IMG/VR virus record: IMGVR_UViG_3300048672_000883
Coordinates: 1-39,596 of that record
Strand: one strand, 5' to 3'
DNA length: 39,596 nucleotides
Source: a virus
Position numbers and translations under genes: made by a program. The notes beneath the pieces were generated by a model. It saw only the letters and a list, made by a program, of their open reading frames with translations. It searched no databases and was not told the DNA's origin. Of the stretch, positions 14,346 through 21,670 are shown in pieces; positions within the stretch are counted from its first letter, which is position 1; each line of letters opens with the position of its first letter.

Positions 14346-14687
14346 TTATACCCCCAAGGAACCTCCAATACTTTTAATGTATTTAGCCAGCTCAGCCTGC
14401 CTGGCCTCGGGAACTTTTACTAGCAGGGTTTTACCATCATCATTTCCCCGCCAAACCGCAAATAAGGCATCCATACTAAGTCCAGCCAGTTCCCAATCCA
14501 AGTCCTCACAGCACACGATGCCGCCAGTGATCCTAACTATGGCATCGTCAGGAATCTTATCAATACTTTTATCGCCCCAGTCGCGTCCATTGACTAGGAG
14601 TAGTTCACCTTCATGCCAGGCCTGGGAATTCCAGAACTTGCTATCACTGTAGAACTGCTTGTAAGTTTTGCCGTTGGTAAGTTGCAT
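14346..14687 (-). CDS. hypothetical protein (113 aa)
   Basis: ATG 14687 with AAGGG upstream. Beta-rich start (MQLTNGKTYKQFYSDSKFWN) and helical end (VPEARQAELAKYIKSIGG). A single-gene unit between two promoter-terminator elements. No family recognised. Confidence 0.6.
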   Translation of the reverse strand: MQLTNGKTYKQFYSDSKFWNSQAWHEGELLLVNGRDWGDKSIDKIPDDAIVRITGGIVCCEDLDWELAGLSMDALFAVWRGNDDGKTLLVKVPEARQAELAKYIKSIGGSLGV

Positions 14688-14709
14688 TATTTTCCCTTTC
14701 AATACATAT

Positions 14710-14763
14710 ATTATACCGCGCAAAGCAAAAAGCCACAACACTATAAAAAGTGTCGTGGCTTGG
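14710..14763 (-). promoter_or_regulatory. fused terminator and promoter (second copy)
   Basis: TTGTGG (14733-14738), 17-bp spacer, TATAAT (14710-14715) on the minus strand; the -35 box again sits in the 3' arm of a hairpin (AAGCCAC-type arms, 14730-14761). The promoter half is almost identical to that at 14288, while the hairpin sequence differs. Confidence 0.75.
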
Positions 14764-14764
14764 G

Positions 14765-14980
14765 TTAGTCATCGCTGTGAGCACTCATCCATGCATTTAG
14801 GAAGTTAGCAAACTCCTGGATCTGATCTGCATCCATTGCCCAGCGAGCTGTTTCGATTACCAAATACTTGCCGCCCCCGCTGTCAAGGCTTTGGAGTTTT
14901 AGTTCTTGAAACTCACCGGTGTCCCAAGTATCTGCCTCCTGAGTATAAATGGCAGTTGCTTCGCTAAGTTGGTATTTCAT
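14765..14980 (-). CDS. small hypothetical protein (71 aa)
   Basis: ATG 14980 (GGACTAAT upstream). MKYQLSEATAIYTQEADTW...; acidic, mixed structure. It directly precedes a hairpin terminator. Confidence 0.6.
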   Translation of the reverse strand: MKYQLSEATAIYTQEADTWDTGEFQELKLQSLDSGGGKYLVIETARWAMDADQIQEFANFLNAWMSAHSDD

Positions 14981-14981
14981 A

Positions 14982-15470
14982 TTAGTCCTCAAACCTAAGT
15001 ACCTCGGGATACTGATCAGCGAACCCCAAGTGTAGCGGGCGGTGAGGCTCCCCCAAATCATAGGTCCAGCCTAGTGCCCGCATCATTCTGTGCTTGACTA
15101 AGAGATTAGGGCTACGATAGACTTCTGGGTCTTGGAAGCCCATCATAACTCCAACCTCACACACAGCACCACTGCGACAAATGCCAGCAACGCAGTGCAC
15201 AACCACATTCATGTTATGCTGAAGTGCGTGTTGCAAAAGCCTAACTAGCTCGCCTGCCTGAGCCTCGCTACACTTAAACTCCTCCGCCCCAGGCAGGTCG
15301 TCGCGCTCCAAGTCAAGGAACTCAAACTGGTGTACTTCCCGAAACTGGTACTTAGGTGTGGGAAACTCCATACAAGGATCAACAATCTGAATCAGCATAG
15401 CATTCGGGCCAGGCTGAAAGTGCGTACCCTTACGAATATCATCCAGGCTAGTGTTTTGAATCCACGGCAT
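14982..15470 (-). CDS. tyrosine/dual-specificity phosphatase-like protein
   Basis: 162 aa with the Cys-based phosphatase loop VHCVAGICRSG (C93, R99; CX5R plus Ser). The DLPGAEEF region at about 58-65 could supply the general acid Asp. Such enzymes remove phosphate from proteins or nucleotides; the substrate here is unknown. It overlaps the upstream stop by one base. Confidence 0.75.
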   Translation of the reverse strand: MPWIQNTSLDDIRKGTHFQPGPNAMLIQIVDPCMEFPTPKYQFREVHQFEFLDLERDDLPGAEEFKCSEAQAGELVRLLQHALQHNMNVVVHCVAGICRSGAVCEVGVMMGFQDPEVYRSPNLLVKHRMMRALGWTYDLGEPHRPLHLGFADQYPEVLRFED

Positions 15471-15751
15471 TATTGCAAATATCCTTTCATGTGATTAAGG
15501 GTATGTACCCTGTACCAGCCGTGTTCGGGAACCCAGCCAGAGAAGCCTCGTCCGGGGCCGCCCCAAACCCTACCCCAAGACTCGTAGCGGAACTGGGCGG
15601 TGACTGGTGTGGTGTCATCGCTAGCCCACGGAGTGAAAGTAATCCACATCCGATACTTGCCGGCCTTAACCACAGTACCTAGCTGGCGGCGTCCCAGCTT
15701 GCCGTCATAGCATACCCACACCTTATCGCCGCGTTTTGCACGAAATCCCAT
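15470..15751 (-). CDS. hypothetical beta-rich protein (93 aa)
   Basis: MGFRAKRGDKVWVCYDGKLGRRQLGTV starts like an SH3-type or KOW-like barrel; the rest is rich in Trp and Gly. Possibly nucleic-acid or protein binding; not certain. Confidence 0.6.
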   Translation of the reverse strand: MGFRAKRGDKVWVCYDGKLGRRQLGTVVKAGKYRMWITFTPWASDDTTPVTAQFRYESWGRVWGGPGRGFSGWVPEHGWYRVHTLNHMKGYLQ

Positions 15752-15752
15752 A

Positions 15753-15947
15753 TTAATCTCCGTTAATCATATCTTCGAATATGAGTCGAATTGGTTCGCT
15801 AGTCCCGGTCTTGCCATCTTCGCTATACTTAGCTCGGCTATCAACCCGGATAACCGGAAGCCAGGTACCTTCTTCTGCAACCATCTCGGCATCGTACTTG
15901 CGTAGCAGTTCAATGAGTTCTTGCTTGAATTGTTCGTTGCGGGTCAT
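15753..15947 (-). CDS. small acidic protein (64 aa)
   Basis: MTRNEQFKQELIELLRKYDAEM...: a helix followed by strands (LPVIRVDSRAKY). AAGGAAAC upstream of ATG. Heads the unit with the phosphatase-like gene. Confidence 0.65.
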   Translation of the reverse strand: MTRNEQFKQELIELLRKYDAEMVAEEGTWLPVIRVDSRAKYSEDGKTGTSEPIRLIFEDMINGD

Positions 15948-15979
15948 TTTGTTTCCTTTGTTTGCCTTTGATAGAATCT

Positions 15980-16008
15980 ATTATACAGAAAACAATAAAG
16001 CGGGCCAA
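15980..16008 (-). promoter_or_regulatory. sigma70-type promoter, minus strand
   Basis: TTGGCC, 17-bp spacer, TATAAT. Nearly the same 45-base sequence recurs at 16283-16324, so this promoter cassette is duplicated. Confidence 0.75.
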
Positions 16009-16018
16009 GACTAAAATA

Positions 16019-16270
16019 TCAAACTTTAGTTTCCACAAACCAACCCGCGTCAATAAGTACGCCGTTAACCGGAATCTGCTTGCGCTTAACAGGGCTATAA
16101 AATTCCAGGGCCTGATAATGCTTCCAGAAATCGCCACAAGCAAAATAAGCCCGAGCAGTGCGCGTAATACGTAGGGCTAAAAAGTAACGGTCGTTCCCGG
16201 GATTGCTGGAACACTTGTTGATACTCCAATACCTACGCATGACTTCCGGCGCGGCAGTATATTTAAACAT
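16019..16270 (-). CDS. hypothetical protein (83 aa)
   Basis: ATG 16270 (AAGGGGAAACACA upstream). Basic, beta-rich (RYFLALRITRTARAYFACGDFWKHY). Unknown function; its stop lies 10 bases before the -35 region of the next promoter. Confidence 0.6.
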   Translation of the reverse strand: MFKYTAAPEVMRRYWSINKCSSNPGNDRYFLALRITRTARAYFACGDFWKHYQALEFYSPVKRKQIPVNGVLIDAGWFVETKV

Positions 16271-16295
16271 TGTGTTTCCCCTTTTGATAGAATCT

Positions 16296-16345
16296 ATTAT
16301 ACAGAAAACAAGAAAGCGGGCCAAGATAGAAATCTTAGACCCGCT
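16296..16345 (-). promoter_or_regulatory. fused terminator and promoter
   Basis: TTGGCC (16319-16324), 17-bp spacer, TATAAT (16296-16301), minus strand. The -35 box is in the 3' arm of a hairpin with outer AAGCGGG/CCCGCTT arms (about 16313-16345), followed by a T-rich stretch. Confidence 0.75.
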
Positions 16346-16350
16346 TTTGC

Positions 16351-16527
16351 TTATTCATGCTCGTTGAACTCAAACCACTCGCACAGTTCCTGCATAACTG
16401 CTGCTACTACTTCATTGATGATATCTTCATCTGTAGGTGCGTCATCATACTTAAATGCTCGGTTCAGGCCAAATGTGGCACCGTCTTCCACGCACTTCTC
16501 AATGAGCTTATAGGTATTAACTTTCAT
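16351..16527 (-). CDS. small acidic protein (58 aa)
   Basis: ATG 16527 overlaps the upstream stop as ATGA. MKVNTYKLIEKCVEDG...VMQELCEWFEFNEHE: helical and acidic, unrecognised. Confidence 0.6.
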   Translation of the reverse strand: MKVNTYKLIEKCVEDGATFGLNRAFKYDDAPTDEDIINEVVAAVMQELCEWFEFNEHE

Positions 16528-16805
16528 TTGGTATCCTTTAGGAGTTGGTTAAGGTAAATAGTAAGGTTGTCGTGAACTTCGTCAAACTTTTGTGTAGGAG
16601 TAATGTGCTCTGCCGGAAGCCCCGCACAAGCAGTGCCGTAGTCGCACAGGGTATCCAGAATATCGTGTGCCATCCACCGTGCAGCAGCTCGCCAGCACTC
16701 TCGCATGGTGCGATGATCTGCGTTGTGGGATTGCAGATATTGATCAAAGGCTCGGTCAAGGTCAGATATTTGCGGCATACAATTAAAAAATTTTTGGTTG
16801 GACAT
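16524..16805 (-). CDS. helical hypothetical protein (93 aa)
   Basis: MSNQKFFNCMPQISDLDRAF...; mostly helical with HNADHRTMRECW. No motif I can name. It has a promoter on its 5' side, divergent from the GIY-YIG gene. Confidence 0.6.
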   Translation of the reverse strand: MSNQKFFNCMPQISDLDRAFDQYLQSHNADHRTMRECWRAAARWMAHDILDTLCDYGTACAGLPAEHITPTQKFDEVHDNLTIYLNQLLKDTK

Positions 16806-16822
16806 TACTACGCTTTTGGAAT

Positions 16823-16852
16823 ATAATAAATATGTACCGATAAAAAAGTCAA
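16823..16852 (-). promoter_or_regulatory. sigma70-type promoter, minus strand
   Basis: TTGACT, 18-bp spacer, TATTAT, upstream of the gene starting at 16805. Confidence 0.5.
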
Positions 16853-16871
16853 CTTATAATATGGAGCATGT

Positions 16872-17768
16872 ATGATAGGTATATACAAAATGATTTTTAA
16901 CGAGCAGTTTGCATATATAGGCCAAAGCAGGAATATAGAGCGTAGAAAGCGCAGGCATCTAACAGATATGAGGGAGGGCACACATCACAATAAACACGTC
17001 CAATCTTGTTATATAAAATTTGGCATACCAGAGTTTATAACCCTTGAAAAGTGCTCTGTACCGGACCTAGATATTAGAGAGTCCTATCACGTAATAAATG
17101 AAAAATTAATAGTACTAAATATATCTCCCATTTTAGTTAAAAATGCTGTAAATTTTAACCTATTTGCAAACAAAAAATACTCCCAGCAAGAAGTACTAGA
17201 CGTACTATATATGTTAGCCAACCCGGCAGTAGAGTATGGTGAAATATGCGAGCTGACTGGGGTAGCTAAGCCTACTATAGAGGCAATTGCTTCCGGACAG
17301 CAGCATACCTGGCTTAGCTATATTGAGCCTGAAATATATGCTTCAATGCTTAAGCTTAAAGGTACGCGTTTGGTAGGTAGGTCCCACACACATTCGGAAG
17401 AAAAGATACTGGAAGTACTTACCCTATTAGGTAATAGTAAGCTATCCTGCCCACAGGTATCTAAGCTAGCAGGAGTATCGGAAGGCATAGTAAAGTCAAT
17501 CTTAGGGCAAGCGGCTTATACTTCTCTGGCGTTAAGTCACCCACTAGAGTATGCGAATATGTTAGCAAGTAAAAGTACTCGTAGAAGACTGGATCCTATT
17601 ACCATAATTTCTCCGGAAGGGGTAGAGCACACAGTTACAAATAGGTCGGCTTTTGCCAGGGAATTCAACTTACATAAGGCATTATTTTTGCAGCTTTGTA
17701 ACGGAAAACGGGCACAGTATAGGGGCTGGAAACTTAAGGAATCTGCTTGTTTAACTGTGCTAGAATAG
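16872..17768 (+). CDS. GIY-YIG homing endonuclease, inserted against the operon
   Basis: 298 aa. The N-terminal GIY-YIG domain (IYKMIFNEQFAYIGQSRNIERRKRRH, Glu in DIRESYHVINEKL) is followed by two HTH-like units (EVLDVLYMLANPAVEYGEI..., EKILEVLTLLGNSKLSC...) and a NUMOD-like end. Related to 9092-9922. It is the only plus-strand gene in the 6.7-20.5 kb minus block and AT-richer than its neighbours, so it was probably acquired. TATAAT at 16855 may be its -10 box. Confidence 0.85.
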   Translation: MIGIYKMIFNEQFAYIGQSRNIERRKRRHLTDMREGTHHNKHVQSCYIKFGIPEFITLEKCSVPDLDIRESYHVINEKLIVLNISPILVKNAVNFNLFANKKYSQQEVLDVLYMLANPAVEYGEICELTGVAKPTIEAIASGQQHTWLSYIEPEIYASMLKLKGTRLVGRSHTHSEEKILEVLTLLGNSKLSCPQVSKLAGVSEGIVKSILGQAAYTSLALSHPLEYANMLASKSTRRRLDPITIISPEGVEHTVTNRSAFAREFNLHKALFLQLCNGKRAQYRGWKLKESACLTVLE

Positions 17769-17943
17769 ACGTATCTTTAACCAAAATATAATTGGATTTA
17801 CTCATTGGGACTACGCAGTGCTTAACCTGCTTAGCAGACTTTTCCCCGCAGCGTAGGCAGGTATGAAAACCTAGTGCCCAGCGACGCGGATTAACATCAT
17901 CACTACAAACCACACAGTACTTATTAGTCACGGCGTTGTCCAA
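17734..17943 (-). CDS. zinc-ribbon-like small protein (69 aa)
   Basis: Two CxxC pairs (CVVC and CLRC, 17 residues between) look like a zinc ribbon. Its 3' end overlaps the convergent GIY-YIG gene by 35 bases. Start overlaps the upstream gene by 20 bases. Confidence 0.65.
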   Translation of the reverse strand: MDNAVTNKYCVVCSDDVNPRRWALGFHTCLRCGEKSAKQVKHCVVPMSKSNYILVKDTSILAQLNKQIP

Positions 17944-18244
17944 TTAGGTTTTTGATTTTGTTAAGGTAGTAGTTGAGCTGACCGCGTTGGCCTGGGAGCC
18001 AGCCCGGCTTAGCCAGCATAGCGGCAACCTCATCTTCAGTGGTCAGGGCACTTACAAAGTGCCCGTCACGTGTTAGCAGCTCCACATACTTTAGCGTGCA
18101 AGTTTGATCCTCACGATATCTGGTATTCTTAGCACGCACCCTCAGTTGTACTTGACCCTCAGTTGCAGCTTTATCTAGCACCTGCATGGGAAGGTCCAGT
18201 ACCGTGATAGGTTCCATGTCTTCGCTATAGATTACAACATTCAT
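17924..18244 (-). CDS. hypothetical protein (106 aa)
   Basis: ATG 18244 with AAAGGGG upstream; a longer frame would run through the promoter. MNVVIYSEDMEPITVLDLPM...QVQLRVRAK is beta-rich, with a basic C-terminus. Unrecognised. Confidence 0.6.
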   Translation of the reverse strand: MNVVIYSEDMEPITVLDLPMQVLDKAATEGQVQLRVRAKNTRYREDQTCTLKYVELLTRDGHFVSALTTEDEVAAMLAKPGWLPGQRGQLNYYLNKIKNLIGQRRD

Positions 18245-18271
18245 AAATCCCCTTTGATATATATATATATT

Positions 18272-18325
18272 ATTATATCGCAGATATGCAGAAAGGGCAA
18301 GCCCATAAATAGGCATGCCCTTTGA
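18272..18325 (-). promoter_or_regulatory. fused terminator and promoter
   Basis: TTGCCC (18295-18300), 17-bp spacer, TATAAT (18272-18277), minus strand. AAAGGGCA and TGCCCTTT form a hairpin (18292-18321) just after thyX, with the -35 box in its 3' arm. Confidence 0.75.
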
Positions 18326-18330
18326 GCTGC

Positions 18331-19287
18331 TTAAATAGATTCGGGTTCGTCCGGTACCGTAGGAATACGCCCCCACTGCGCTTCACCAGCTAGTGTTTTG
18401 CGATGCTGAATCCAGCCTTGCAGGTTACCGCTCCAGAAGCTGCCATCTTGGCATTGATGTGAAATACCCTTTGCCCACAGCTTGCGTTGTGTATCCTCGT
18501 GCCCAAGATATCGCAAGGGCATCGGTGTAGCTTGATGCTCGGTAGGGCTACTGTGTGCCGGCTTTGAGTTTATAAGCCTATCAAAGATCGCCTGAGCTTT
18601 GGCAAGGCTGTCATCATTCTTGCGATAGCTAACTTGAGCACAGCAGCTAGTACTAATAATCTTGGCCTCTTCTAGCGTGAGTTCGTTACCATTATTATCT
18701 CGGTAGTAGAGTGTACCCATAATATCTCGACTAGACCAAATATACGGTAAATGCCACTCGCCAGGCTCAAGCTGCTTGGGTTTACTCTCTACATGGGCTT
18801 TATACATAGCCGCGGCAAGTGCTTGAATTTCAGGTTGCGCGTCGCAATGATTTCGCAAGTAGTAGAAGTTGCTCCACTCTGTGCCCGTGATAACCGTTTT
18901 CATCATCATCCACGGCTCAGTAACCCTATTCGCTACTTCCTTAGCCAGCTGTAGCTCTGACATAGACGCAGCAAATCTGAGCGCCGCGTTTTTAGCCCCG
19001 TCCCAGTAGTATTTAACCAGGCCAAGATCATCACCACTAAGCTCTTCCCCAGCACTCATACCGGCCTTATTACGGCCCCAGTATACAGGAGTAGCCGGGT
19101 TAGTATTGATTTGTTCGTGCATCTTAGATACAGGAATGGCTCGGCTTGATGCGCTATTTTTTGAGAGCAGCCTATGTGTGTTTAGCTCTGCTAGAATAAA
19201 CCTTGGATATTCAATTTCAAAGCTAGTAATTCGAATACCTGTAGGGCCGATAGAGTCGGCAATGACTTTTGCTGAAATATTATTCAT
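18331..19287 (-). CDS. thyX: flavin-dependent thymidylate synthase (ThyX)
   Basis: 318 aa from ATG 19287; a longer frame extends into the previous gene and is not used. The ThyX signature is seen at residues 36-49 (NTHRLLSKNSASSR, form of the RHRxxSxxxxSxR motif). Later, STSCCAQVSYRKND and HSSPTEHQATPMPLR fit the family C-terminus. It makes dTMP from dUMP using methylene-tetrahydrofolate, FAD and NADPH. A transcript-ending hairpin follows. Its start overlaps the 60-aa gene upstream. Confidence 0.9.
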   Translation of the reverse strand: MNNISAKVIADSIGPTGIRITSFEIEYPRFILAELNTHRLLSKNSASSRAIPVSKMHEQINTNPATPVYWGRNKAGMSAGEELSGDDLGLVKYYWDGAKNAALRFAASMSELQLAKEVANRVTEPWMMMKTVITGTEWSNFYYLRNHCDAQPEIQALAAAMYKAHVESKPKQLEPGEWHLPYIWSSRDIMGTLYYRDNNGNELTLEEAKIISTSCCAQVSYRKNDDSLAKAQAIFDRLINSKPAHSSPTEHQATPMPLRYLGHEDTQRKLWAKGISHQCQDGSFWSGNLQGWIQHRKTLAGEAQWGRIPTVPDEPESI

Positions 19288-19462
19288 ATTGTGTATAGAT
19301 GGTATGGGGCAGGGTGCCCTGTTGGTGATTTGTGAAAAGTGCAGTGTACTTTTTATCAGTATCTTGCCAGTATTCTTTCCACACACTACCCTTGGCAGCA
19401 AACTCCTCGCGGTAATCGACGAGCTTACAAGTTTTTACTATTTCTAAATAGCTTTTGTTCAT
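19280..19462 (-). CDS. small hypothetical protein (60 aa)
   Basis: ATG 19462 overlaps the stop of the hydrolase gene (ATGA) and its end overlaps thyX by 8 bases. MNKSYLEIVKTCKLVDYREEF... has no known motif. Confidence 0.6.
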   Translation of the reverse strand: MNKSYLEIVKTCKLVDYREEFAAKGSVWKEYWQDTDKKYTALFTNHQQGTLPHTIYTQYE

Positions 19463-19902
19463 GCGTAAAACCGGTGTGCTCCAATCTTAGCTACTAGCTG
19501 ACCCTTCCAGTTCCAGGGCTTGCGGCCGCTATGGAAGTAGAGGGCGCTAAAGCCTCGTAACTCAGTTAGCCCAGTTCGCAAGGCGTCCCGAGCAATTTCC
19601 AAGCTCTCCTGCCAAGCCCGAGTATCTTTAATCTTGGTGTTACGTTTAGCTGTCCAAGAAAATTGACCCGGCTGGTATACTACTTTACAAATTGTGCTAG
19701 GAAAGTCCTCGTGCTTAGTACGATTAAGGGTTACCTTAGCAACAGCTAATTTGCCAGCTAAGCTCTCGCCCCTAGACTCCCAGTAGATATTTTTTGCAAG
19801 GCAGATAACTTCTTGTGAGTCCGCCTTAGCTATAACAGGAGGTGTGGCTAATGTGGCTAATGCAATAGCACTAGCAATTAGTAGTTTAGAAATTGTTCTC
19901 AT
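19459..19902 (-). CDS. SleB-type cell-wall hydrolase (Hydrolase_2)
   Basis: 147 aa. An N-terminal signal peptide (basic start, LLIASAIALATLATP, cleavage near AKA-D) sends it to the periplasm. The hydrolase core has the catalytic Glu in IYWESRGES, then AKVTLNRTKHEDFPSTICKVVYQPGQFSW and the C-terminal ALYFHSGRKPW. The family cleaves peptidoglycan. In a phage this could help lysis or block superinfection. AGGAG upstream of ATG. Confidence 0.88.
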   Translation of the reverse strand: MRTISKLLIASAIALATLATPPVIAKADSQEVICLAKNIYWESRGESLAGKLAVAKVTLNRTKHEDFPSTICKVVYQPGQFSWTAKRNTKIKDTRAWQESLEIARDALRTGLTELRGFSALYFHSGRKPWNWKGQLVAKIGAHRFYA

Positions 19903-19968
19903 TATGAGTACTCCTAGGTTTTAGTTAGTAAATACTCGACCCGCACTAGGGCTTGTGCCCCTATTATT

Positions 19969-20193
19969 TTAATAAGCTGGTTCTAATTTTTGTGGTTGCT
20001 TAGGGTAATCTTTGTTAACTTGTTTTAGGCGTGCGACCCGATTGGTAAGGTAATCAACATTAGCTTTTGCTCGTTCAAGATCGGCTAGGGCTGCCATTAA
20101 GGAGATTTCGCAGTCATAAAGTTCATTACGAGCTAATTCCTCAATAGTAGGTTTGCGACCAGTGAACATATCTTTAAACTTCAGTAGTGCCAT
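19969..20193 (-). CDS. 74-aa coiled-coil protein
   Basis: ATG 20193. The middle (DCEISLMAALADLERAKANVDYLTNRVARL) is a strong coiled coil. It overlaps the upstream gene by 20 bases. Unknown role. Confidence 0.6.
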   Translation of the reverse strand: MALLKFKDMFTGRKPTIEELARNELYDCEISLMAALADLERAKANVDYLTNRVARLKQVNKDYPKQPQKLEPAY

Positions 20194-20434
20194 TTTGTTG
20201 TGCTTTGGTTTGAAACAGGGTGAGCTGGTTTGCAATTTCGTCCCGGCTGGCCTGTACCTGCATAAGAACGTTTTGCTGGTGCTGTAATTGGGTTACTAGC
20301 TGCTCAATAACTTTTGCTGCTGCCAGCATATACTTATTGGGCGGGCGCGTAACTGTATAAGGCTCCGCTATACCGTCACTAACAGTATAGCTATCACCTA
20401 GTTTTAGGTTGTTGAGTAATATATCGTAATTGAT
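20174..20434 (-). CDS. 86-aa helical protein, start codon uncertain
   Basis: The frame is open from 20461, but a TTG there lies inside the -10 box. The only ribosome site is TTAGGAGAG at about 20440-20447, and the in-frame codon at the right distance is ATC (20434). A later ATG at 20329 lacks a site. The product has a Gln-rich coiled coil (VIEQLVTQLQHQQNVLMQV). Start left uncertain. Confidence 0.5.
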   Translation of the reverse strand: MNYDILLNNLKLGDSYTVSDGIAEPYTVTRPPNKYMLAAAKVIEQLVTQLQHQQNVLMQVQASRDEIANQLTLFQTKAQQNGTTEV

Positions 20435-20460
20435 AGTGGCTCTCCTAATGTTGAAAATCA

Positions 20461-20489
20461 ATTATACCCTAAACCGCAACAAATTGCAA
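20461..20489 (-). promoter_or_regulatory. sigma70-type promoter, minus strand
   Basis: TTGCAA, 17-bp spacer, TATAAT. Probably the main promoter of the SleB/ThyX group. Confidence 0.7.
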
Positions 20490-20547
20490 CACAAATTTTT
20501 TATGCCTGGACCCCTAGGGTCTGCGCCAACCACAAAAAATACCCCTC

Positions 20548-20576
20548 TTGTCTATAAGTACCGGGTATGTTATAAT
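20548..20576 (+). promoter_or_regulatory. sigma70-type promoter
   Basis: TTGTCT, 17-bp spacer, TATAAT, divergent from the previous promoter. Confidence 0.75.
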
Positions 20577-20598
20577 GTGTGGATAGCAGGAGAATTAT

Positions 20599-20799
20599 AT
20601 GTCTACTAATTTTACCCACAGTTACGTTGCTGAGCTAGAGCGTCTAATCCTAGACGAGCTACTGCCCGTATACGAACGTTGGCACACCGAGCAAGGTCTA
20701 GAAGTAAGCTATAAACAGGTACATCCAGATTTACTGCGTGAAATACGCCGCAAGAAAACTTTGCCAAAACTGTTTCAACCGCCGCAAAAGTGGAGTTGA
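20599..20799 (+). CDS. small basic protein (66 aa)
   Basis: ATG 20599 with AGGAG 7 bases upstream. A helical N-terminus and basic C-terminus (LLREIRRKKTLPKLF). Unknown function; first gene of the plus-strand block. Confidence 0.65.
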   Translation: MSTNFTHSYVAELERLILDELLPVYERWHTEQGLEVSYKQVHPDLLREIRRKKTLPKLFQPPQKWS

Positions 20800-20824
20800 T
20801 TGCATTGAGTAAAAGTAGTATAAT
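20796..20824 (+). promoter_or_regulatory. sigma70-type promoter
   Basis: TTGATT, 17-bp spacer, TATAAT. The -35 box overlaps the preceding stop codon. Confidence 0.7.
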
Positions 20825-20853
20825 ATAGTTTTCCGGCCACAAAACTACCCACA

Positions 20854-21039
20854 ATGATAGTCTTAAAATTACTGCTAACCATTATGGCACTTATTATAGT
20901 GCTACTACCCATACACCTAGCTACTGGCGAAAGGTTTAAGTGGCTTGACATAGTGCTTATGGGTCTGGTAGCCTCTCTACTTGGACTTGTAGGTGGCTTA
21001 GCGATATTTGGAACTTATGTAATTTGGACCCGCTTCTAA
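20854..21039 (+). CDS. two-span membrane protein (61 aa)
   Basis: Hydrophobic segments 1-24 (LKLLLTIMALIIVLLPIHLA) and about 32-58 (IVLMGLVASLLGLVGGLAIFG) with a short charged loop between. No strong ribosome site (CACAATG). It precedes the pyrophosphohydrolase-like gene by one base. Confidence 0.65.
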   Translation: MIVLKLLLTIMALIIVLLPIHLATGERFKWLDIVLMGLVASLLGLVGGLAIFGTYVIWTRF

Positions 21040-21040
21040 A

Positions 21041-21403
21041 ATGACTGAACAAGAAACCGCTTACTACAATCTTACTGCACAACAACGCACTGGTGCTGTT
21101 AAACATGACCAAGGCAAGGCTCCTATGAGCTTGCTCAGCCGTGAAGCTCTAGAGCAGATTGCTCTAGTCATGGAATTTGGGCGTCAAAAATACGCAGCAC
21201 ATAACTGGCGTCAGGGATTTACCTGGAGCCGACCCTTAAGCGCAGCACTGCGACACCTTATGGCGTTTAATGATGGCGAGGACAAAGACCCGGAATCGGG
21301 CCTCTCTCATCTGGCTCACGCTGCGTGCTGTATTATGTTTCTCTTAGAGTTTGAAAAGACTCACCCCGAACTCGATGACCGCTGGAAACCCACTACAAAA
21401 TAA
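21041..21403 (+). CDS. dATP/dGTP diphosphohydrolase N-terminal-domain protein (MazZ-like)
   Basis: 120 aa. TGAVKHDQGKAPMSLL, LALVMEFGRQKYAAHNWRQG-like segment and SAALRHLMAFNDGEDKDPESGLSHLAHAACCIMFL match the family once called DUF5664, an all-helical dNTP pyrophosphohydrolase related to MazZ. Metal ligands would be the Glu/Asp of EDKDPESG and nearby His. It would lower dATP/dGTP. The family is common in phages with ordinary DNA, so it does not prove base replacement. Confidence 0.8.
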   Translation: MTEQETAYYNLTAQQRTGAVKHDQGKAPMSLLSREALEQIALVMEFGRQKYAAHNWRQGFTWSRPLSAALRHLMAFNDGEDKDPESGLSHLAHAACCIMFLLEFEKTHPELDDRWKPTTK

Positions 21404-21605
21404 ACTAATTCGTGAACTAAACGGCACTCGCCGTAGCTTGCGAGAAGTTTGTGAAGACCTTGGACTAGACTACGAAGAACTAACAGAGACCGGAGATATC
21501 GGAATCGAAGCGTGTACCCACTGCAACTTGTGGAGCACACGTCTAGTGCCTGATCTTGACGGCAACCCGATCTGTCGTTTCTGCGTGGATCTTATTGGAA
21601 TGTAA
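21375..21605 (+). CDS. zinc-finger-like small protein (76 aa)
   Basis: ATG 21375 is chosen; an in-frame TTG at 21351 would extend it. It overlaps the previous gene by 29 bases. HTH-like SLREVCEDLGLDYEEL is followed by CTHC and CRFC pairs 20 residues apart, a zinc-ribbon arrangement. Probably nucleic-acid binding. Confidence 0.6.
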   Translation: MTAGNPLQNKLIRELNGTRRSLREVCEDLGLDYEELTETGDIGIEACTHCNLWSTRLVPDLDGNPICRFCVDLIGM

Positions 21606-21614
21606 ATTCCGCTC

Positions 21615-21655
21615 TTGATCTTTGCTATTACAGACTGTACAATATAGTCTGTAAT
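21615..21655 (+). promoter_or_regulatory. promoter inside a hairpin
   Basis: TTGATC, 17-bp spacer, TACAAT (21638-21643). Ten-base arms at 21627-21636 and 21646-21655 enclose the -10 box. It precedes tRNA-Arg. Confidence 0.7.
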
Positions 21656-21670
21656 GTCAAAGAAAAGAAA

